From positions 37,416,384 to 37,480,383 of the forward strand of contig CM060464.1 in assembly GCA_030544235.1 (NCBI GenBank): 64,000 nt of DNA. The letters are read 5' to 3'. The translations under genes and the position numbers were made by a program. Below the pieces are notes generated by a model. That model did no database searches. It was given only the letters and a program-made list of their open reading frames with translations, and was not told the origin of the DNA. The stretch comes from Lepturacanthus savala. Taxonomy: Eukaryota > Chordata > Actinopteri > Scombriformes > Trichiuridae. Positions 56,330-64,000 of the stretch are shown one piece after another. The stretch's first letter is position 1. Every line of letters starts with the position of its first letter.

Positions 56330-57526
56330 ACAGACAATGATTTCAATAATACCTTTATATACTCACAATGCACTTAAACTTTTCAATCACCCTCCTGGCC
56401 TCTTCTTACTGTATGGTTCTTCTCAGCCTCCAGCTCCGTATTTTGGCAGGTTTTGGCAGCTCGTCCTCCCTTCCTACACTCTATATTTCTCTATATATTT
56501 ATTGATTCTGCATATTTGTAAACGTGACTATTATTGTGGAACAACAACAATCACATTTGAACAGATGCAGCAATATTATTGGTTGTAGGACATCAGATTA
56601 GACTGAGAGTAGATGAGAATCCTCCCTTTGAAGGTAGAGTTTAGAGTTTCCTGTGGCTGAAGTTGCAGATTCTAACAGATCCTTGTCCATCGCTGCCTCT
56701 AGAATCTACGGTGGCCAGGAGGGACAAACAGCAAAATGCTGCAAACACAGAAATGATGCAAAACCAAAAACACACAAAATAAATGCAACAAGAAAAACTG
56801 CAGGAGAAAAAGGAAATTAAATGGAACCAAATACTCACAAACCAGAGGGAAACACTGAAAATTCAGTAAAACAGGTGAAACAAGCAGAGCGTCATGTTTT
56901 CAATCAATCAAACTTTTATACTATTAATAAAGCACTTTTCATACATATAAACACAAAGTGCTGAAGTGTTTCCATGTTTTCAGCTGTTCACACTGACTAG
57001 AAACACAGTTTCATGTCTGTGTGTATGAAATTAACAGATTTGACATGTGAAACACTCCACACATATCCGTATCTATCTTCTACGGATGGACTTTTACAGA
57101 CAAATATGTTTCCTTGCTAGTTGAAGCTGTTTTTGTTTTTCTCTTGCAGCGTTTCTGTGGGTTATTGTTGTTTATGTGATTGCAGCATCTTTCTTCTGCA
57201 GCATTTTTACAACATTTTGCTGTTTGATTCTGATTTGAATATTTATTTTGAACATGTATGTGAGCACTGAACAGTTTATTACAATTTACAAAGAAAATAA
57301 ATACGAATAAAATACAGAAATAAATAAATAGATAAATAAAAGGTCAGAGGAAGACAGGAAGAAATAAATAAATAGGAAACAATCAAACCAAAAAGATAAA
57401 AAAAATTCATCCTCTTTTTCCTCTTTCCTCCTATTTTTTATCTTCTTTCCTTGTTTTTCCATTTTCTCTATTTTTCCTTCCTTTCCCTCCACTAACCACT
57501 AAATACACTATTTATAGTGTCTGTCT
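56330..57526. other. No gene seen; AT-rich repeat-like text
   Basis: No coding sequence. From about 57240 the text becomes A-rich and repeat-like (attacaatttacaaagaaa). It may continue beyond the SINE as 57855-58020, but I cannot name the family. Confidence 0.5.
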
Positions 57527-57539
57527 CCTAATTATTCAT

Positions 57540-57841
57540 CTCACCTCATCTTCTATACCCGCTTATTCCTCATTAGGGTCACATGGTCTGCTGGAGCCAA
57601 TCCCAGCGCGTTACGGTGAGAGGCAGGGATACACCCCAGATGGTCACCAGCCAATCGTGGGGCACACACACCATTCACTCACACACTCACACCTACGGGC
57701 AATTTAGAGTCTCCAATTAACCTCAGCATGTTTTTGGACTGTGGGAGGAAGCTGGAGAACCTGGAGAAAACCCACCAGACACAGGGAGAACATGCAAACT
57801 CCACATAGAAAGGTCCCGACCCAGGACCAAGGAGGTCTTGA
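57540..57841 (-). mobile_element. tRNA-derived SINE, second copy, 5'-truncated
   Basis: On the minus strand it matches the body of the SINE at 28118-28482 but lacks most of the tRNA-like head. CCTAATTATTCAT is duplicated at 57527-57539 and 57842-57854. Confidence 0.88.
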
Positions 57842-57854
57842 CCTAATTATTCAT

Positions 57855-58735
57855 TAAAGGAATAATAATAATAGTAATACAACTACTATCAATAATAATA
57901 CTATTAGTAATAATAATAAATATATAACCAAAAAATCTAAACATGTTGAAAAAGCAGTAGGAAGAAGTCAAATCCTTATTAATTCCTACCTCCACACTTC
58001 ATTCTATTATTATAATGTAGATAATTTCCTGTTCCTTGTTTTTATGTGAATAAAATAATCCCTGTGTTGCTTATTTACATGGTTTGTCTTCCTGTTTAAT
58101 ATTAATATTGAAATACTTTATTAAATTATTTAAATATTATTTCTGTCAAACGTTGAAACTTTAAGTGATTTTAAAGGTTTTTCTTGTTCAGAGTTTAGTA
58201 AATTGACCTTCAATAGTAAAAAATTATTCCAGACACATTTCTCAGCTAAATCCAGTGGAGATGATTACAGCCTTTGATTTGTGCTTCTTTAAAGCTCAAA
58301 CTGTTAAATATTGATTGATAAAAGCTTTTTGATTAGCCTAATATGACAATTGATTATTTTGGCATTTCCTTTATTGATTAGCTGTTGCATGTGTGATATT
58401 GATTCCTGTGGTTCCTGAGTGACTATCAGTCACATCCTGGTTCCACATCTCATTTACCCTTAGTCCTTCGTTTGGCTTTGACTTAACGCTGCAGATCAAT
58501 GTCCATATATATACGACTCATTAAATGTGGGAAATGGGTTAAACAGCTACTTATATGCTGATGGAATTTCATCCATATCAGAGATTTCTAACCTTTTTTA
58601 ACGTCCACTTCTGTTCTGGAGTAGCTGGTGTTTTTCTGTACATATGACTATGGTTTAGTCAACTGTTTACCGTTTAATTTTCCTGCTACAATTTCATCAC
58701 TTTAAGCTGATTGACCAGCTGTGGAGGTCGACACT
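57855..58735. other. No gene seen
   Basis: AT-rich non-coding sequence, partly repeat-like near 57940 (aaacatgttgaaaaagcagtag). Confidence 0.5.
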
Positions 58736-58736
58736 G

Positions 58737-59987
58737 CTGTGAAAAAGTGTTTGCCTCCTTCCTGAGTTCTCATTGTTTTTCATGTTTGTCAAACTTAAAT
58801 ATTTCAGATCATCAAACTAATGTAAACGTTAGTCAAAGACAACACAAGTAGAACATGTAGTTTGTAAATGAAGGTTTTTATAATTTAGTGAGAAAACAAA
58901 TCCAAATGTACATGTGACTGTATGATGAAGTGATGGCCCCCCTGTTAAAACAGAACTTACCTGTAGTTTATTCACCTGAGTTCAGTTCCTCTAGCCACAC
59001 CCAGGCCTGATTACACCTGTTTTCATTCAGGAAATCACTTCGGTAGGACCTACCTGACAAACTGGAGTAGACAAAAAGATCCTCAAAGCTAAACAACGTG
59101 CTGAGATCTAAAGAAACTCAGGAACAAATGAGAAAAAAGTAACTAAGATCTATCAGCCTGAAAAGGTTATAAAGCCATTTCTAAAGCTTTAAAGCCAAAA
59201 TGACCCCAAGAACAGAGACGACTCATCCAAGAGTCACAAAAAACCCACAACAACATCCAAAGAACTGCAGCCTCAGTGGTTTCAGTTAAGGTCAGAGGTC
59301 ATGACTCCACCATCAGAAAGAGACTGGGCTGAAATGGCTGCATGGCAGAGTTCTAGAATCAGTGGTTCTAGTACCAGAACCACTGATGAGTAAAAGAAGA
59401 CTAAGGTACCTGAAAACATGTGGATGATCCTCAAGACCTTTAGGAAAATACTCTGAGGTCTAATGAGAACAAGTTGAACTGTTTAGAAGGTGTGTCCCAG
59501 TACATCTGGAGATAAAGTAACGCTGCATCCCAGAATAAGAACCTGATACTGATCAGTAGCATCTAGTGGTGGTGGTGTGATGGTCTGGGAGGTTTTGCTG
59601 CTTCAGGACCTGAAGACTTGCTGTGATTAATGGAACCATGAATTCTACTGAAGGAGAACGCCCAGACATCTGTTGGTGAAGCTGAACCAACTAAAGTTCT
59701 GCAGCAGCAAAATGATCCAGAACACGGCAGCAAGTCCACCTCTGAATGGATGAAGAAAAACCCCATGAAGACTTTGGAGTGGTCTAGTCAAACATCTGAC
59801 CTGGGTCCTGTTGAGATGCTGTGGTAGGACTTGAAAAAGGCTAAAGGTTCATGTTCCAAAACCCTTCAATGTGGCTGAATTACAGCAAATCTGAAAGATG
59901 GAAGAGACTCATTGACTCCAGTCTCACAAACACTTGATTATAGTTGTTGCTGCTCTTAGCTTTAGGGGAAAATCACTTTTCACACAG
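58737..59987 (+). mobile_element. Tc1-like transposon fossil
   Basis: The left end ctgtgaaaaagtgtttgcc and the right end ttttcacacagg (inverted) resemble each other. Inside, plus-strand frames with many stops retain Tc1 transposase traces: a YKAISKAL-type helix near 59170, then KSTSEWMKKN and LEWSSQTSDLGPVEMLW near 59730-59825, the region of the last catalytic residue. Too decayed to be active. Confidence 0.8.
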
Positions 59988-60066
59988 GATCATGGAGCTT
60001 TGGATTTTTTATCATTTAATAATACAAATCCTTCATTTAAAACCTGCATTTTGTGTTTACTTGTTG

Positions 60067-60746
60067 TTGTGCCCACAAAGGTAAAGGCCTGGAACTTGTG
60101 ACCCTTCCCCCCGACAGGAAACCCTGTTTCACACCTTCAGGGAATGTCACCAGAGGTAAAAAGGCACCGTCATTTTGCCCCTCTCGGGTTCTCTTAGGCT
60201 CTCTCTCTCACTCCACAGTCTCTTCGACTCTTCTCCAACATCAGCTCCAAACTCTCTCCCAGGCTCCTGCTCATCAGCAGAGCACCACTCTGTAGCAGGA
60301 GAAGCTGCAGGACAGAAGCCTTCAGCAGCTTCTCTGCTCTAAAAGGGATTATCCAGCTGCTTTCAGCGTCTCACGGACCTGCAAGTGAATAAGGACTCAA
60401 CAACATCCAGCCAGCAGCACTGAAGAAACTCAGGCCTGGTTCTACAACCAGACAAGGATTAACAAAGAGCAACGTGACCTACACAACGGATCTACTCCTC
60501 AATGAACACCATAGCTGCAACAACATCTGCAGCTACTCAAGGAAGCAGAACCAGAGAGCAACCCTTCTTCTTCCTTTCCACTGGTAACATGACTTGGGCA
60601 GAACAGAACATTAACAAACACGGTTAAACCAGACTGTTGAGATCATAGGCTACAGTTCACTGTGTTTTAGGTTTGTAAGAAGGTTTAGTTTGATGTTAGT
60701 GTCCCAACCTGCATGATACTAACCATTCTTTAACAGGATACCTTGA
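60067..60746 (+). repeat. Interspersed repeat, uninterrupted copy
   Basis: Colinear with 9374-9633 plus 24066-24515. Near 60307-60315 it reads gctgcaggacag, the unoccupied version of the ERV1 insertion point. Confidence 0.9.
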
Positions 60747-61111
60747 ATTATTAAGTTAATTGTTAATCAGACGTCCAAATTAATAGATTATTACAATTCA
60801 TGAGACAAATTGAATTGACTCTTTTCCTCTCAACCGAGAGGTGGTGCCCCGAAATTCTAAAACTTTGAATGAATCCATAATTATTTCCAATAATTATTGA
60901 TTCTTTCTGATAGTCAATTCTACCTGAAGAATTAGTGCAAGACACAACATTTATGGCTGCTGAGGCTAAATAAATCACACATTTTATTTGGTATCAGCGT
61001 AGCACAACATTGTGTTGTCTCTAACTAATATTTAAATTTATCTGATCTAAAAATTGTGACAAACATGCAAAAAAAAAATAGGAAGGGGAGAAACACCCTT
61101 TCACACCACTG

Positions 61112-61119
<8 letters not shown>
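60747..61119. other. No gene seen
   Basis: Non-coding sequence between the repeat and the AT microsatellite. Confidence 0.55.

Positions 61120-61179
<60 letters not shown>
61120..61179. repeat. (AT)n microsatellite
   Basis: Thirty AT units, preceded by a short TG run. Confidence 0.97.
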
Positions 61180-61182
<3 letters not shown>

Positions 61183-61539
61183 ATTAATTGCATAACAATA
61201 TTTCCCCAAATTCATCATATTTTTTGATGATTTATTCATTTTCTTCCGGATGAGGACATCATTGGTTCCGGTTTGGGCTCCCTGTTTGTACTTGAACCTG
61301 AACCAGAACCACAACCAGAATGGCCAATAGCCGCCATCTGTGCTCACAGAGACTTTTTTTTTTGCATTTTAAATAGTATCATAGGGTTGGTGCTTCTGTG
61401 ATATTAACTATCTTTTCTGCATGTCCGTAAAACTGTTGAACCACAACATGGTGACTGTGTTGTTTACCATGAAAACTGAATTTAAATGCATTAACATTGT
61501 ATTGCTATATATATATATATAGAGATCGCGAATATAAGC

Positions 61540-61920
61540 GGCCGAAATGGGTTTCCTTCGCCGGGTGGCTGGGCTCTCCCTTAGAGATAGGGTGAGAGCT
61601 TGGTCATCCGCGAGGAGCTTAGAGTAGAACCGCTGCTCCTCCACATCGAGAGGAGCCAGTTGAGGTGGCTCGGGCATCTAGTGAGGAGCCTCCTGGACGC
61701 CTCCCTGGTGAGGTGTTCTGGGCACGTCCCTCTGGGCGGCGGCCCCAGGGAAGACCCAGGACACGCTGGAGAGACTGTCTCTCGGCTGGTCTGGTGCCCC
61801 CAAAAGAGCTGGAGGAAGTAGCCGGAGAGAGGGAATTCTGGGCTTCCCTGCCCCTGCCCCCTTCCCCTGCTGCCCCCACGACCCGACAACGGATAAAGCG
61901 GAAGAAGACGAAACATATAT
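61540..61920 (+). pseudogene. LINE ORF 3' end fragment
   Basis: Two plus-strand frames carry the fish LINE ending: RSQLRWLGHLVR in one, then RRPQGRPRTRWRD and PKELEEVAGERE in the other, with a shift near 61680-61700. The tail is cggataaagcggaag. I cannot assign the clade with confidence. Short AT repeats precede it at 61507-61521. Confidence 0.7.
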
Positions 61921-61924
61921 CCTA

Positions 61925-64000
61925 ATATAAGCCATCTCTTTTCCAAGGGTTTCCAGAATGAAATATCTTCTAATATTTGCCCCAAACTGAATTTCTGTCA
62001 CTTTTTATGTAAACAATGAAGAGCATCTCTCTGTCTGCGCTGCCTCCCTGGGAACATCTATAAACACACTTGATTTCAGACGTGGTCGGACAAGAAGTCA
62101 TAAGAAGCAGCAGAGACAGAGCATAAATCAGCTCTTAGAAAAACACAGTAAAGACTTGAAATTTGCTGCAGATAATCGATCACAGTCATCATCACGTCTG
62201 CTGTTATTACTGTGAAACACTTAGAATGGATGTGTCCGTCCTTCCTGCGTCTTCCTCTCTTCCTACGAGCTGTTCCACTTGCTGTTTATTGATTTGTTTT
62301 ATTCACACAAACACTCTCAATGTTCGACTAATATATTATACAGTATATATACAAACATATTGGTGACTCGGGAGAGCTCTTGAATGGTCATCAGGATTAA
62401 TGATGGCACAAATATACAGTATTTTATCATTTAAATGTTTATTGTATCATATTTAATTCATGTTTAAAGTATTTAAGTGTTTGGCTGTTTGTTTCTTCTT
62501 TTTTTTGTTACATAAATAGAATAGAATATAACAGCTTCTTATTTCTAATGGACCTTATGGTCTGCTCTTTGCTCCCATAATGTTCCTTAATTTACTGCTG
62601 CTCTGCAACATTCAAGCTCTCAGAAATTATTCAGGAACAAACAGTGGAGCTTCACATTACATAGAGAATATACATCACAGCTACAACTGCAGCTGCACTA
62701 TTTATTTAATTAAAAGAAAATGAATCAATCACCGGTCAACAACTGCAATATAAAACAGAAAATACTCATATTTAATTAAAGAAAGCAGTACAAATCTAAA
62801 AATAGACAAATAAATGAAAACAATTAAATGGGTTTGAAATGTCTTGTGTGGACAAAGATTGTTCTCTGGTGAAAATACAGCAGTGAGGATGTTGCCTAAA
62901 GCAGTTTAACAGCGTCCAAAATAACCATATTTACTACTAATTAAGGTTGTATCTTACTGTGATATCACATCAATATATATAAAGAGAGATGTATAAAGCT
63001 AACATAGATTAGTTTTAGTCCATATCTGCAAAGAGTTGTAGTGAATTTATACAGTGGCCAGTTTACCTGGAGTCAGTTTAACTGACAGTGGAGTATTTTA
63101 TTATCCTTATATTCAAGTTATAAGACCAACATGTCTGACTCAGTCAACATCACCTTTACGTTAATCGTGGCTGGAATGAATAATAAATTAATATGAATTA
63201 AACAAAGCAGCAATTATCTGCTGCTCAGCCACCACATACAGTTGCTGCTTATACATCAGAAAGCAAAAATAATTATATCATTACAATACAATGACAATGT
63301 TTGAGCTTTTATCATCTTTAAGCCATAATCCTTAAAATAAAAGAAATAAAGGCTTGTAATGTTTTACTGAGTGTAATGAATCTGTATGAGTTTCACCTTC
63401 CGACAAGAAATATCAAACCTTTTCATGTTATTATAATTATTTGAGATGCAGCCAACTATAAACCCAATAAAGTTTCATGTCTCATCCTCAACTCTTTTTT
63501 CATTATGTTTTTGTCACCTTTTTGCTATTGTGAAAGACAAAAATGAACTAAAATGAAAGTGAAAAGTGATTGATTGATTGATTAGAATCCTATGCACCAT
63601 TGAAGCTTTTTCTAATCATATGATCAAATCTAGTTGTTTAATTTAGTTGTTTTGTGTTAGTTGTTGAAAATAAGACAAAAATATGAAATATGATTTCAAT
63701 TAAACCAAAAAGAAAAAAGGAAACCAAACCATGTTCCTGTTCCTGATGTCAGTAAAACAGCAGCCATGTTTGTTCCTGAGTCCTCCTCTGACCTCCGACC
63801 TTTGACCTCGTGCCTGCTGATGATGCAGCTGATGTTAAGCTGGAAGCTGATTGGCCTCATGTCAGCATATCTTCTCTCTCTGAATGGATCTGGACCGTGG
63901 GAGGGACAGGCTTTGATTCCTGGGTCTTTTCAGGCCTGGATGCCTGTCACCTCGGCTCCTTTTAATCCGAGCAGGATGGGAGTTTGGCAACTTTCAGCGT
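61925..64000. other. No gene seen
   Basis: AT-rich non-coding sequence. Short frames such as 62163-62366 have no protein-like features. No element ends, tRNA or repeat were recognised. The last 250 bases become more GC-rich. Confidence 0.55.

Noticed and set aside
61600..61879. Several overlapping frames on both strands
   Set aside because: Only the plus-strand pair matches a LINE ORF end; the minus-strand frames are shadows in GC-rich sequence.

Overview
The window looks like a transposon-dense stretch of a teleost (ray-finned fish) genome. The evidence is the fish-type repeats: L2-like LINEs ending in GAATT repeats, a tRNA-derived SINE with the fish-typical body, hAT MITEs starting TAGGGCTGCAACTAAC, a Tc1 fossil, BEL/Pao and Ty3/gypsy LTR elements, and endogenous retroviruses (ERVs). 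I could not support any ordinary host protein-coding gene, tRNA or rRNA gene. Almost every long reading frame belongs to a mobile element.

Layout. 1-1730: non-coding, with two simple repeats. 1735-6851: a minus-strand Ty3/gypsy element with short LTRs and a GAACC target duplication, split by a 545 bp solo LTR that carries a tRNA-like segment. 7267-8259: a hAT-type MITE split by another solo LTR. 9178-24515: a LINE-like repeat split by a 14.4 kb plus-strand ERV (ERV1, 9634-24065). ERV1 has LTRs, a leader, gag, pol, env, three extra 3' ORFs and a polypurine tract. A paralogous empty site lies near 60307. 24590-32495: a TAG-rich minisatellite of roughly 50 bp units, split by a hAT-like transposon and an L2-like LINE that itself holds a SINE. 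32510-35390: a second LINE. 36500-41750: microsatellites and a 23 bp satellite split by a TTAA-flanked transposon. 41800-42986: a BEL/Pao reverse transcriptase fragment split by a solo LTR. 43289-54863: the internal region of a second, minus-strand, spumavirus-like ERV (ERV2) with a tRNA-Lys1,2-type primer site, split by an ERV1-family solo LTR and by a different LTR insertion. 54864-56330: LTR-like sequence of ERV2. 57540-57841: second SINE copy. 58737-59987: Tc1 fossil. 60067-60746: second copy of the repeat that ERV1 entered. 61540-61920: LINE 3' end. 62000-64000: nothing recognised.

The most unusual object is ERV1. Its polymerase and envelope look gammaretrovirus-like, but it is a complex virus: three ORFs lie between env and the 3' LTR. 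Its Gag-Pol frame carries, between protease and reverse transcriptase, about 170 residues with two H-x-T motifs 63 residues apart, the signature of 2H phosphoesterases. Its leader holds two 47-nt hairpins with a compensatory base-pair change. Its gag, pol and env carry several frameshifts and stops, so this copy is not expected to be functional.
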